NCBI RefSeq assembly: GCF_041260155.1
Contig: NC_091943.1
Location: 19,956,783-20,020,782, forward strand
Direction of reading: 5' to 3'
Origin: Ptychodera flava
Lineage: Eukaryota > Hemichordata > Enteropneusta > Ptychoderidae
Length of the DNA stretch: 64,000 bases
Made by a program: the position numbers and the translations under genes. The notes below the pieces were generated by a model. It had not been told where the DNA came from and did no database searches. It worked only from the letters and a program-made list of their open reading frames with translations. Shown in pieces: positions 1 through 12,112 of this stretch. Positions within the stretch are counted from its first letter, which is position 1, and the number at the start of each line of letters is the position of its first letter.

Positions 1-44
1 GACTTCAGTATGTAATGAATATGATTGAAAAAAGGTTAATTCAT

Positions 45-420
45 TGATTAATAAGTTTCTTTGAAATAGTCCTGATAAGATTTCTCGACAAACAATGATT
101 GGTACTGTAGAACAAGGGGGATTCTCTATGCCAGATATTAGAACTATTTATTAAGCTCAACGCATTGATTGGATTAGGAGATTCTGTGACTCCGGTATAA
201 GGCACCCGTGGAAAGAATTGTTATGAAAGAGTTGGAAAGCATTGGGGGTATAGAAACGTTGTTGCATTTTAATTAAATGTCAAGACATTATTTGTGAATT
301 TTTCTAATTTCTGAGATGTGTGTTGCAGGTTTGGTCTGAAGCAAATAATTAAGCAAAATGTGATGAAGAAAGTATACTTGACCAAATAATTTGGAAAAAT
401 TGTATTTCAGGGGAAATCCA
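45..420 (+). mobile_element. LINE ORF2 C-terminal fragment (degenerate)
   Basis: Conceptual translation with stops ignored gives a stretch reading GGFSMPDI, then a W-I-R-R segment and HPWKE. This resembles the region after the reverse transcriptase domain of Tx1/L1-like non-LTR retrotransposons (usual form GGL-x-MPDI ... W). Several in-frame stops and no start show it is dead. It lies upstream of a second, more complete fragment in the same orientation, so two insertions or an internal rearrangement are likely. Family placement is by motif memory only. Confidence 0.55.
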
Positions 421-1129
421 TGGTTTTTGGAGAATTTGTACGTGCAAATATTGTGTACTTGGGTCATTATTTGATCAAAATGGTAAAATTATTTCATGGG
501 AAAAAGTAAGACAAAGGGAGTTCCAAATTCATCTGTGCTGCGATGTTTGGAATTATTAATGCCATGCCAAAAGACTGGAAACGAAAAGTAGATAAGCAGA
601 TGATTGACAGTTTTAGAGTTCCTGAACAAGATATTTTATTTAAGATTGGCAAAGTGTTTAAAGGGATAAAATGTGTAATACAAGAAATGTGTCCAAGTGG
701 ATAAATGATTGTAATTTCATTACCCCAAAATCAGAGCTCTATTTTACTAGAGTGTTTAATGAGTTTGTTGATGATTGGATTTGTTGTATCAGTTACCTTA
801 TAAAGTGACAATTGATAATAAGTAATTGATTGACAATTGATAATATTGAAAAATGGAACAAAACAAAAACAATTGTCAGAAAATTGAAAATAATATTTCA
901 AAGTGGCTTCATGATTTTACTGATTATTCTAAGATTTATGTGTAATAAGGGATCTTGTTAAAATGTAAATACGCGTCATATTCGAAGATAAAATCTAGAG
1001 AACGAAAAGGGGAATTTTTAAAGCTTGAGAAAACATTACATGAGATAGATACATTGTCGAGTTAAAGTCCTACTGATAAAAACAAGCCAAATATGAAGAT
1101 TTAAACATCAGTATAATCAGATGATTGAG

Positions 1130-3815
1130 TATCAAACCAAAGGTGTAATTATTAGAACTAAAATCAGATGGCATGAGAAGGAGAGAAATGTTCAAAATGT
1201 TTCCTTAATTTAGGAAAAAGAAATCACAAGGAAAAGCACATCAGAAAACATGACATTGAAAGTGGTGATATTGTGACAAACAGTAAAGAATTCTAAGTGT
1301 GTGTAAAGATAAGATTTTTATTAAACGCTGTACGCAGAAAGAAAAATTGATGATCAAAGTGGAATGATAACATCTCTTTTATTTCAGATCTGGAAAGGGC
1401 CTCTTGTGAAGGACAGATCACTTTGCAAGAGTGTTTGAAGGTGCTGTCTACTTTTAAGGCAGGGAAACCCCAGAAAATGATGGGTTAACCATTGAGTTTT
1501 ACCATAAAGTTTGGAATATCGCTAAATTTGAGTATGAAAAAGGTAGCATAAATAAGACTCAGAAACAGAGTATTATTACACTGATTGAGAAAAGTAACTA
1601 AGATCGTTCCAAACTCAAGAACTGGCGCCCGATTTCTCTGATATATGTTGACAGCAAACCTGTTTGAAAAGTCATCGCATTTCGAGTCAAAATTGTTTGC
1701 CTTCTTTTATCAGTCCTTCACAACTGGTTACATAAAAAAACCAGTTATATTGGGGAAGCTATTCGCCTGGTTGCTGACATAATGCACTACACAAACGAAA
1801 TATACCAGATGTTATTTTATTGGTTGATTTTCAGAAAGCATTTGACTCTCTGAATTGAGATTTTGTTTGAAATGCTGAGTTTTGTGTCGGTCCTACACTG
1901 AGACGTTGGTTCACCGTACTTCATTTCAATATTAATAATGGTTTCACTTCAGGATATTTTGACTTTAAAAGAGGATGTCGTCAAGGTGACCCTCTGTTAC
2001 CATATCTCTTTATTATAATAGTGGAACTACTAAGTTTAATGGTAAAACGAGATAAAGACATACAAGGTTTTAATAATTCTAATTGATGAAATTAAGATTG
2101 TTCAATTTGCAGATGATACAACAGTTATTTTACAAAATGAACATTCTGTTGCCACGTTTATGGCTGTCATGAATAAATTTGCCCAATGCTGTGTATGAAC
2201 AGAGACGAGACGTTTATATTCTGGTTGGGGAGTGATTGGCATAGAACAGATAGTCCCATTGGTTTAAAAGTTACTAACGTTTTCTAACGTTTTCAAAGCA
2301 CTTTGTGTTTATATTTCCTACAATATTTCTGAAGCAAATAAGCTAATTTGTAACGACAAATTCAGAAATGTTAAACAAATACTTACTATGTGGAGAAGTA
2401 AAAACCTTACTATTCTTGGAAAAATTACAATTTGAATACTCTTTTCATTCAAAAGTTTCTGTATTAAGTTTCCCGTCTGCATCTTCCAGAGTATTTTCTC
2501 TCAGAACTTCACAGCATTTTAAATGAGTTTCTCTGATGGGGTTTTGGTCTCACTCACCTGATGTCCTGGCCTCAGGCCAACAAATTCACTTGGATCAAAC
2601 GGTTTTATCTTTCAAAGGGACAGTGGAAACTGATTCCATCATATTATCTTCTGAAGACTGGAGGGAAACTTTTGTTTTGTTGATATTGTGATATCATATT
2701 CCATCAAATTTGCCAATATTTTACATGGATATTTTTCGAATGTGGGCTGATGTGAAAAGATGGGATCATCAGAATGTGATTGAGAGTGTTAAAATAATTC
2801 GGAATAATAAGAATATACGTATTGGAGGAGATTCAGTGTATTTTAATGACTCGTTCACAAATGGTTTCGTATACATTCATGATATTTTTACGGAGGATAA
2901 CATGCGCATTATACAAGAAATGTAAACATTTTACGTCAGGAAAGTTCTACAGAAAATATGACTTTTAAGCTTTGGTATTTAGCGAAGGCTACTCCCATTG
3001 AGCTCAGAGAGACATCTTTGGGAAATAGATCCTTAAATGTACCTTTAAAACCATACTTATATCATGGTGATATATGCTATGACTGTATAAAAATCACTAG
3101 TAAACAGTATTATGAGATAATATGACTAAAACGTCTTAAGAAAATGGAAGCCAGAAAATATTTTGTGTGACATTTTTACTCTGAGTAATGATGATTGGGT
3201 CAAACACTGTCGTATCACAAAACACGTGATAACTGAATCGTCGTCAGTGACGTGTTTTCAACAAAAGCTGCTAAATAATTTGATTTTTACAAATGATAGT
3301 CTGTTCAGAATGAATGTTGTAGTAAGTAATCTGTGAAATTTTTGCCGTGTATCAATTCAAACAAAAGACCATGTCTTTATTGATTGTAGATATTAACAAG
3401 ATTTCTGGGTGCATGTGAAAGGTTATTTTTTCTGAATGAAAACATCAAATTAACCAGACCCGTGATTTATCTGGGTATCCTAAACCACCACAAATTTATG
3501 ATGGTAAACTACATTATTTTGCAAGCTAAATTCTTCTTGTATACCTTTAAACAGAATAACAAAATACCAACTTTTGAGGCGTTTCTATCCATCGTGAAAC
3601 ACAGTGTAATTGAGAGTAAAGCAGTCGATGGTGTAAGTATGCGAAGTAAATTTGAAGTTAAGTGGAGTGAAATAGAAAATATTGTAAGCCTAATTAGGCT
3701 TCATTTATCTGTGTCGTTTTTGTTTTGTTTTCCTTTTTCATGTAGACTTATTGAATCTGGATATGATACGCCGATGTTAAGAATCGATTATATCGCCGCA
3801 AACCCGATTAAATAA
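1130..3815 (+). mobile_element. Degenerate non-LTR retrotransposon (Tx1/L1-like) reverse transcriptase
   Basis: Reverse transcriptase landmarks appear in order across shifting frames. They are TKGVIIRTKIRWHE (about 1138), an NWRPISL block (about 1619), DFQKAFDSL (about 1826), GCRQGDPLLPYLF (about 1974), the FADDT catalytic box (about 2105), and a WRSKNLTILGKIT block (about 2390). A 71-residue open piece at 2710-2925 and a C-terminal piece near 3462-3815 (reading F-x-Y-x-FKQNNKIP-x-FEAFL) complete an ORF2-like layout. Stops and frameshifts are dense, so no active protein is possible. The endonuclease domain and the 3' tail are not recognisable. The element was a copy-and-paste retroelement. 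Assignment to the Tx1/L1 group rests on motif style and could be another LINE clade. Confidence 0.8.
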
Positions 3816-4394
3816 TTGCAGAGAATTTTTTTCGGGGCATATCCACGGCAAGCCGTTTTAGGAACTATACTCGTCATCAGTTCTACATGACAATCTTCAA
3901 CCAGGTTTAGCGTAAAGCAATCGATAAGGAAACTTTAGACTCGCCAAGTGAATCAAGTTAAACGTTGTCAATCTATTTAACAATTATTCTTATAGTGTTA
4001 GAAGAAAGGGATGATCTGATTCACAGTAACAAGCACAAATATGTGCTATGAGCTAACATCATCCTATTCTTCTCACGAGAAAATATTTCCTTCCGTACAA
4101 CAATGGTATACTAAACAATAATTCATGCCTACAGAAACATTATTTGAGTTCGATATTTCCGCGAAAATATTAAATTTGCAATTTGCACAACAAAAGCAAT
4201 CACAAAAAACACTTAAAAGTCTGAATACACGTCCTGTCGTGTTCCATAATTTCCGCAGGTCTTTGGTCAGTCGCGCAAAACATGGTGAGAAATTTGAATC
4301 ACATAACTTTTTGATCTTCTTTTGGATGAATGAAAAGTGACGGAAGGTGAAATCTACAGGCTCTTTCTTCCTGTTTTTTATCAGTAAGATCGTT
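3816..4394. other. No gene recognised
   Basis: This stretch lies between the LINE remnant and the terminal exon of the minus-strand gene. Part of it is probably that gene's 3' flank. Open frames on both strands here lack family motifs. Confidence 0.4.
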
Positions 4395-4400
4395 TTTATT
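4395..4400 (-). terminator. Polyadenylation signal AATAAA
   Basis: On the minus strand a canonical AATAAA lies about 97 bases downstream of the stop codon of the membrane-segment exon at 4497-4636. The spacing suits a short 3' UTR and supports that exon being terminal. A hexamer alone is weak evidence. Confidence 0.45.
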
Positions 4401-4496
4401 CGTACTTGAGTGATTGTTAGATACCAATTTAAACTCACTGTATTCATCAAACATACTTTTCACCTGATGCAATTATTCAGAGGACACTGACAGGCA

Positions 4497-4636
4497 TCAG
4501 CACAATTGACTATTATTGAAGCAATTGCAGTTGCAACAATTATTGTTTCCTCTAAAGATGATAATGGCACACACCAAACCGGCTGTGGCACCCAAGACAC
4601 CTATAGTGCTAAATGTCACGATAAGGGCTGTATTTG
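4497..4636 (-). CDS. Terminal coding exon with a transmembrane segment
   Basis: Read on the minus strand, an AG acceptor is followed by a phase-1 open exon ending in TGA. It encodes about 46 residues: a short lead, then a hydrophobic run from ALIVTFSTIGVL to LVCAIIIF, about 24 residues and long enough to cross a membrane. A short tail rich in Cys and Asn follows (CCNCNCF ... SQLC). The Cys cluster just past the membrane could be palmitoylated, which is inference. An AATAAA lies downstream. The acceptor is preceded by a long CT tract formed by a microsatellite. Exon phase matches the candidate exon at 6614-6670. The product is likely the end of a single-pass membrane protein. No family is recognised. 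Confidence 0.6.
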
Positions 4637-4638
4637 CT

Positions 4639-4640
<2 letters not shown>

Positions 4641-4716
<76 letters not shown>
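4641..4716 (+). repeat. (GA)n microsatellite acting as (CT)n before a splice acceptor
   Basis: About 75 bases of GA repeat with one AA interruption. On the minus strand it is a pure CT tract ending 4 bases before the CAG of the membrane exon, so it occupies the polypyrimidine-tract position. Confidence 0.9.
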
Positions 4717-4719
<3 letters not shown>

Positions 4720-4739
4720 ATGACTGCGTGTAATTGTAA

Positions 4740-6613
4740 TTGTAAACAGAATCACGATTTTTTGAAGACAGTGAAGGGGTTTTAAAAGAATTTCGCTAAT
4801 TTTTTAGTTTTTAAAGGTTCCATGTTTGAATTTGTTTGAATTTTCAATAACGCTCTGATTATTTTTAGCATCATGTGATCAGATATTATCCGACTTATAC
4901 AATTATAACTTATACAATTGTACAGAACGAATATAAACGAAGAGGAAAATCTCAATCTATGAATTTAAACACACCGTGGGCCACTTTCAGTGCACGTTTA
5001 CCAAAATGTCAGACAAGTGGCGGTGCTACTGCTTTGTCGTAAAACATTTTGAATTCAGAAAATTACAGTACGAACCAAAACCTTTCTCAACTTTTGAAAT
5101 GTATTCAAAGGAAAATCATCGTGAGTCAGATATGCTACCTTTATCTAATTTGTTTCACAGGTTATATTTTTTCTTTCAAATTTAGTTTTCTTTTAAAAGA
5201 TATATTTTGGTAAATAAGGCTCCGACTGCGTCTGTAGCTAATCCATATCCAAAGGGGATGCTTCACTGAAAGTTCCCGTAAAACTACTATAGGTAGAGTA
5301 TTGGTTTAAAAAGGATGATTTTTTAAATATTCAAATCATTCGTCATAGACAGATTTATTTTAAATGTCAGAAACCAAATTAGCTAGGGCTAACAACATCT
5401 AAGGGTCCCGAGTTTAACATTAACAAATTCGCCTAAAACATTAAATCAAACTTATGTACGGTTATTTAGGGCTGGTATGTTGCAAATATAAAGATGATGT
5501 TACGAGCACTGAAACTTCAATTTTTGACCAATCTTTGCAGCCTTTTTTTAGTAGATGGCTTGTTGAAGTACCGAAATGTTAATTGCAGAGCGCCATTAGG
5601 GTATTTCGTCTGTGTTGCAACTGGCGAGGAAAATGCCTTCGCAGTTTGAGAGAACTGTTGCCTGTACAGACTCTTTGTACATTTAATTTGTATGACTAAC
5701 ATGGCATAAACGGTGACAAAATTTATCACGATTGCGAAGGTTAGTTTAATCTTTCGTTTGCGTTACATTGAAAAATGCGATTGCATGCATAAAATGACCA
5801 GCATTTGAGTAGCGAAATGTCTTTGAATCCCACGGTTTTCTAAACTTCTTATCAAAAATGTCAACAAATACTGCCTAATATATAGTAACGCTGGCAGTGG
5901 ATGTACTACGTGAAGATTTACACCACCAGTCTGACACACTGCCTCGTGTAAATGTGCAATATTGCCACCTCATATCGTGTTCCCATGATGATACCTAGCT
6001 GAGACATAATGTTGCAATTTTTATCAAGGATACTGACACAATCATTATACGCTGAACTATTCTACCTTCATTTCGGGAAAATGTGGCAAATCAATGATGC
6101 TATACTTTGGCTAGTTTTTAGAGCAATTCCATCGATGGTGATTTAAGTTTTGAATTGATTGTTGTTAAATTAATTGTTAATCTCTTATACCTGCAGGGGT
6201 GCTGGCACGAAAGTGTCATTTATGTCGGTATCACAGTGGAAACCCCAATTAGTGACATGGGAGTTAAATTTGGGATTATACATGTTAGATGCCATGTAAA
6301 ATTGAATCGCCTCGAGTGACGCAAGATGTGGCCAGACAGCTTAGAAGTTATTTTGTTACATGGTTGGCGGAGCGTTCAGATCTCGGCGCTTCCTTTCCGT
6401 TCAGATAGAGTCGGACCCTTTTCAAGACAAAGGTCGAAATATTGTAAAATATTTCGTGGAAAGAAGACACATCAACTTCTTTTGTAAACACAACAAAAAG
6501 GAAAACGTGAATTTTTGTGTTATATGTGGAAATTTTAAAAAGTTTGGCCCGCGATGTGAATAGCCGCGAAAAGTCTGTTTTCATCAAGACAAAATATTAC
6601 ATTTTTAGTATAC
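4740..6613 (-). other. Putative intron of the minus-strand membrane-protein gene
   Basis: AT-rich sequence between the two phase-compatible minus-strand exons. I see no further exon with convincing splice sites or protein motifs. Confidence 0.3.
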
Positions 6614-6670
6614 CTCCAGAGCTTTCTACTCCTGGTGATTCCGTTCTCATCAAGTCTTCTGTCGTGGACG
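6614..6670 (-). CDS. Candidate stalk exon upstream of the membrane exon
   Basis: On the minus strand an acceptor (TTCTTGACAG) is followed by 57 open bases and a donor GTATAC. In the frame entering at phase 2, the exon reads S/T-, E- and P-rich (STTEDLMRTESPG-x-ESSG) and leaves at phase 1, exactly the phase the membrane exon needs (G|CA). A Ser/Thr/Glu-rich linker just outside the membrane is a common layout. A diverged relative of the same exon, splice sites included, lies at 8944-8999. The rest of the ectodomain was not located. Without transcripts this remains a candidate. Confidence 0.4.
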
Positions 6671-6799
6671 CTGTCAAGAATTACCACAAAGATAGCATAA
6701 ATAAGTCAACAAAATAATTTTTGTGAACTCTGTACGTCATTTGTATGACATCAATGTCCGGGTAACATTGCTCTCAATGAAAGTAGAAATGCTGTGCTT

Positions 6800-6801
<2 letters not shown>

Positions 6802-6832
<31 letters not shown>
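6802..6832 (+). repeat. (CT)n microsatellite
   Basis: About 31 bases of uninterrupted CT repeat. Confidence 0.9.
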
Positions 6833-6836
<4 letters not shown>

Positions 6837-6839
6837 GAC

Positions 6840-8340
6840 AGAGTTCAATCTGTGAAATTCAATATATGAAATGGAAGGATATCATCTAGGAGTTCACGTG
6901 ACACTGACTTGTAACACAAAAACATACCTGAATCATTTATAGCTGTTGAGTGGGTGAAAGACACTGTAACAGAAATGTAAAAAGTCGTGAAGTACTTAGC
7001 TTCTGCGTCTCCTTTTTTTGAATAACATACGCATATTTATCACAGTAAAAGATAAAAAAATTATTGACAAATTAAGAAAATATTCGACAATATTTGCTTG
7101 CACGTATGATGGCTGTGACAAATAACAATGAACAGTATCTCATTCGTAAATAAACAGACACTGCCATGTGCAAATTACTGCTAAACTTAGCTTCAATGAC
7201 ACTAAGATGAACAAAGACCATTGCATAATTCAACCGTTTATTCAAACAGATGGAACAGTTTTCATTTTAAAAGAACATTTATAGATGAAACGTATCTTGC
7301 TCGTTGAGTTTTTATTAGTGAACTCCTCCGCTGTTCATACCATCTATTTAGCTCAAAACAATTTTCAAACGTTAGGGTTTTACAGATGTCAGGACAGTTG
7401 TGATTCAAAAGCATATTGTGTCATATGTGTCATCATTATCTCTATTGCACCAATATAAAAGACGTCGTGGTACAACGGAACGGACAACTTCTTTTCAGCT
7501 CCCCGTGTTAGAAAAACATGGAGTTAGTGAGATTCTCTTATCAACCATAGTCGAAAATCACACCTTAATCCGAACAAATCGTTCGTCACCCGATTGGTGG
7601 TGCATTACTGCATCGCTTTTCTCTATGAGCACCCTCACCCTCTGATCACGGGCAGAATGTAGGACTTTATGTCTTTTTTATGCTGGCAAATATAAACTGG
7701 AATTGTCCCGAGCTTCGAAGAATGTTTTTGTTTGAATTCGCCAAACCACTATTTTTCGGATCTTACTTAGTTTAGAACCATGCCGGAAATATGACTTAAA
7801 GGTAAAAAATAAAAATCCCTGAAATTAACAAATATTACGCTCAAAAGAAACAAATACATTCGTTATGGAACTACAAAGCCCCAATTAGGTTTATATGTAA
7901 TTGTTTATTTCATCTATATGTATTTGTTATGCGACCCTCCCAGTGTTGATTTTATGCATAATAAATCAAATAATCCTATAATCAAGTAACTGTTGGGTAA
8001 AGAAAAAAACGAAGGATTTATAAAATATCCAACATGACGAAAAGGAAAAATTGCACTTTGGTATATGAGGCAACAACTAACCAATGGGATGTTGATTTCT
8101 TCTACACATAAATGCACTTTTACTTATTGTTTCGTGTAGAGGCTCTGGGTGCAAAAAATGTAAATTTATGGATATTGCAAATTAGGACAGAAACTGGTTC
8201 ACGTTAAGCAAAGCAGGATGGCTGCTAATGACATAAGTAATAAAAGTCTGTCGTAGTCAATATACATGTAGACTTAGACTAGAATAATTTACCTTGAGAA
8301 GTAATCATCGTAAGCTTCGGTTTCTGATCGACAGTACTAA
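6840..8340. other. No gene recognised
   Basis: AT-rich sequence with short chance frames. A minus-strand 78-base open segment at about 7565-7642 has splice-like borders, but its phase does not fit its neighbours. Confidence 0.3.
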
Positions 8341-8356
8341 CATATAGGGGATTTGT

Positions 8357-8568
<212 letters not shown>

Positions 8569-8943
8569 CTTGTTAAAAACGGGTCGAAAAAGCGCATATC
8601 GTTATTCGAAACAAATATTTTCTGGAACAACTGAATTACATTTCTATTAGAACACCCACTTCCTTCGAATTAAAGAAAGGACATCGGGCTTCTTGTCTTA
8701 CATCTATCCTACCGTACCTCTCTTATGCTGGTATTCTTGTAGATTTGAAACACGCAAGAATGTTATAACGGGCAAAAATTCAATAAACCTGAAATTTATC
8801 TCATACACAATCTGAGAAGAAAACTACCGAATTGCAAAGTAGGTTTACATTGGAATCATCAGCCCAACAAGCGTCACATCAACAACTGTCGAGTAATAAT
8901 ACATGATCGTCGTTAATACAAAAATATTGTAATTGTAGTATAC

Positions 8944-8999
8944 CTCGAGAACTTTCTTCTGTAGTTAATTCAGTTCGTAGCGATTCTTTGTCGTGGATA
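8944..8999 (-). pseudogene. Diverged copy of the 6614-6670 stalk exon
   Basis: On the minus strand, AACAG then 56 bases then GTATAC aligns with the exon at 6614-6670. They share CCACGACA near the start, GAA-rich middle sequence, and an identical GAG|GTATAC donor. It is one base shorter, and the frame equivalent to the 6.6-kb exon hits a stop. It may be a decayed exon duplication. Similarity extends a little into the flanks. Confidence 0.35.
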
Positions 9000-9120
9000 C
9001 TGTTAAGAACGATCAAAAAGATAGCATGCATAATTCAGCACAATGACCTTTTAGGAATTTGCATGTCATGTGTGTGCGACATTGGCGTCTTTGTGATATG
9101 TATAACTATCGGTGAATGGA

Positions 9121-9214
9121 TGAAAAATGTAAACCTTTGCACTCTCTCTGACTCTGTCTGTCTTTCTGTCTGCCTCTGTCTCCCTATCTCTCTGCCCCTT
9201 TCTCCCCATGTATG

Positions 9215-9286
<72 letters not shown>
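9121..9286 (+). repeat. CT/TGTC-rich tract followed by a (TA)n array
   Basis: A CTCTGTCTG-type tract is followed by GTATGTA and then about 68 bases of uninterrupted TA. The TA array is self-complementary. Confidence 0.95.
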
Positions 9287-9291
<5 letters not shown>

Positions 9292-9560
9292 TGTATATTA
9301 ATTAATTAATGATACAAAATATTTTACAATGTTACATGAATTGTGCTGACAGACAGGGACCGCAATCGACCACAATCTTAATGGATTGATAGTGTTGCCA
9401 TGATCACCATATTTATTATGCGGAAATAGGACTTAGTTTAATAAATTTTCACCGACACTCTGCTTAAACTTCACATATTTTAGCGACTACAAACAACTGA
9501 AGGCGAAACTATCTGTTTCATCTAGCCGTCGCATGTGTCACATCCAGTTGTAAGAGGAGG

Positions 9561-9650
9561 GAGCATAGGAGCGTCCTCGAGCGATGGATCTTTCAGTCTA
9601 AGAGGGGGGCGTAGAGAGCGCCTCTGAGCGACGGATCTTCGAGTCTGCAT
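9561..9650. mobile_element. Two tandem half-copies of the AGACTGAAAGATCC MITE family
   Basis: Two adjacent blocks carry the GAGCGA(C/T)GGATCTT(T)C ... AGTCT arm and the GTAGAGAGCGCC block seen in the foldback at 33995-34084 and in the fragments at 20549 and 60781. Both are in the same orientation. Only one arm of each is present. Confidence 0.5.
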
Positions 9651-9655
9651 GATTT

Positions 9656-10606
9656 AGTCCTGACGGATCAGTGTTAGCATAATGTATGCAGTATGTAGTG
9701 CGCCCTCTCTCTGTTGACTTTTCGTACAGGATTTCTTACTGGACCTCCATGGCTGAGTTCGATTGTAACCCGAGAAGCGACCCGAGTTACCTGAGTTGCA
9801 GTCGAACGAATCAGCCTAGCTGCTACGATGACGCAAATTACGTCATTTGACCTTTCAACCCTACTCGGGATTTTCCCTCGTCGGAAGCTGCTAGCTAGGG
9901 TTGGCAGAGTTGCAACTCGGCAAAATGGCCGCCAAACAGATGAAGTAAATAAATATATTTTACACGTTTACGTCGTTTCAGCAAAAAAAGTAATAATATT
10001 ATTACCTGTAGTTATTGCATTAATTTGTTGCCAATTTCCCGTAATTTTTTAGTGAAAGGTACCTTTCTATGCTCTTAAATTGCACATCGTTTACGTGTGT
10101 AGCTGGCGATATAAAAAATATGCAAAACATTAGTGCAACACGGTCCCTTTAGGCCTACATCACATCGGAGTTTTAAAAATGTTGCTTTGACGAATAGAAG
10201 ATAATATGCAGACCTGACTTGCTGATAAAATAATCGATTAAAAACAAGACAGTTTTTATCCGATATCAAAAAATATACAAGGGTTTAAGTCTTCGTCAAA
10301 TCTTCAAAATAATTGCGCAAAATTAATTTTTTTTTCAACTCTGTTGCCATGTTTGTTTACAAGGGTCAATCGGGTATGTCGTCTCCCGGGTCACGGTTCT
10401 GCGCATGCTAATAGTGTCCTATGACGTCAGAAATAAGCTACCCAGGTCGCTACTCGGGTCAAAATCGAACTCAGCCATCATACCACGCGTGCGCGTGCCA
10501 TACTGTTGCCACACTGGCTATTCACCGTATTCACGTGTCAATTAGTCACCAAGAGAGGGCGCACTAAACACTGCATGTATTATGCTAACACTGAAATGTC
10601 AGGACT
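9656..10606. mobile_element. 951-bp non-autonomous inverted-repeat element
   Basis: The ends are inverted copies: AGTCCTGAC, then GTGTTAGCATAAT, ATGCAGT and TAGTGCGCCCTCTCT. The match resumes further in around ATGGCTGAGTTCGATT with CCGAG and AGCGACC blocks. The interior has no protein of known type. Flanking bases do not show a clear target duplication, so the superfamily is undecided. The length and the lack of a gene suggest a MITE-like element. Confidence 0.7.
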
Positions 10607-10890
10607 CAATGCACAAAGCGAGGAATCATAGGGCAAGAAAGAAGAGAAGAAGGAAAAAGAGCTACACAAAAAATCTTATTCTTTATTCATTCTCATATTT
10701 CAATAACCACTTGTATGACCCCCTGATCAGAGACATTGTTACCCTCAACGGAGACACTTCACGTCACTGGACTCTATGCACGATCTCTCATCAAAGTATT
10801 GTGCTTCACTTTATGAGTCATTGTTTATAATTACTTTAGTAATAAAGTTGGTATCTATAATCTGAGACAATTTTACCAACTGCTTTCTCA

Positions 10891-11036
10891 GACCATAGAC
10901 CCTAAAAATGGACATATTCCACACAGCTATAGTGCAAGACAGCTTTATTCCGGACACTCCATGGTCTACTCTATATGAATCACTGCTGAAAATATTTTAG
11001 GGTCTCCATAGACAGTAGTTTCTCTACTGTCTATGG
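10891..11036. mobile_element. Short inverted-repeat element
   Basis: The left block ACCATAGACCCTAAAAAT is repeated inverted near 10995, followed by a tight hairpin (CCATAGACAGTAG / CTACTGTCTATGG) at about 11007-11036. It is probably a small degenerate foldback element. Confidence 0.45.
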
Positions 11037-11039
11037 TTA

Positions 11040-12015
11040 AAATCTAATCTGCGTTGTATAACTGTAGAATTGCCATTGCTATGGTAAAACAGATTAACAT
11101 CAATTCAAAGTATCTCACAGTAACATAATTCATTCCATATTACTGAAAGTAAAACTAAACTAAAGATTTTAGAGAATTAAACAACATTATACAATGGCAC
11201 TATCGGTTCTGGATGATACTTCACATCAACTGATTACACTTTCAGTATCCCTTCATGCTGCTGTTTCTGGTCGTAGCGATTGGACCCCGATGGATTCTCC
11301 GGGCCATACAGATTTACACATGGTTAGCTGTCATAATGGGAGAAGGAACTTAATGATGAATTGTTTGTTTGGTCTTCACTAAGTTACAGTGTAACAATGT
11401 CACAGATAACATAGCCAGAACAATAGGAATTTGTCACGTAGATAATGTGTCGTCATCCCTATACGACTGGCGCAACAGGTCATTGCGGAAGCCATTATTC
11501 TTTATTCAATTCACATGAGAAACATGAATTTCATAAATGTCTGATGTTAGAGTATATTAGAGAAAATTACGTGAACGTGAACGTTCTATGTATTCAAGAG
11601 ATGATGATCTATTTTCAGTAAAACATTGCCTTGTCACCAGTCTTGCGAATGTTTACAGAGTAAAATTGTGTTGACAAATATGAATGTTTTACTTATTGAA
11701 TAAATCCCTTTTGATATAATTACTTTAATACTATGCGCAGAAAGACAATAAGCAATAAAGTTTCATATAATAACTTGATACTACAATATGTCTAAGATTT
11801 TTTTCTAACTGTTATCACTTAGAGAGTTACTTTTGAAGTAATTATAGCTCTTTAATGAAATTATATCACCATTCCTTCTCCTTCCTCTTGTGATTGATCT
11901 TGAATATTGGACACCACTTGCTTTTTATGTATCAGTAAAAAAAGTAATGTTTTTATGTGTTATAGTCTACAATCGACAAGCCTTTTACATTTTTTATGGT
12001 AGCTAAAGTTCTTAC
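11040..12015. other. No firm gene; possible intron
   Basis: AT-rich. Minus-strand pieces with open frames occur at about 11190-11330 and 11860-11930, but stops or poor acceptors prevent a confident exon call. It could be the intron after the signal-peptide exon at 12016-12112. Confidence 0.3.
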
Positions 12016-12112
12016 CTCCCTCAGTTTGGCAGCAAGGCCGTAGCAACCCGACAATCGTAGGTACTAATATCAGCATCAGACTTCTAGTTCTCGCCAATGA
12101 TGCCATCGTCAT
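12016..12112 (-). CDS. Candidate first exon encoding a signal peptide
   Basis: Minus-strand ATG followed by 32 codons and a consensus donor (GAG|GTAAG), leaving in phase 1. The peptide starts MTMASLARTRSLMLILVP. It has a basic n-region, then a hydrophobic core (LMLILVPTIVGLL), then a Cys-containing end (RPCCQTEG), a typical secretory leader. It lies upstream on the same strand as the candidate stalk exon (6.6 kb) and the membrane exon (4.5 kb) and could begin that gene. At least one exon with phases 1 to 2 would have to lie between, and I could not fix it. Confidence 0.35.

Noticed and set aside
7565..7645. Minus-strand 78-base exon-like segment (VRVLIEKSDAVMHHQSGDE)
   Set aside because: Open only in phase 0, which does not join to the neighbouring candidate exons. 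No domain match.
11190..11390. Minus-strand segment with an AG acceptor and a Cys-Trp-Pro-containing frame
   Set aside because: The alternative frames contain stops close to the acceptor, and no donor keeps the plausible frame open.
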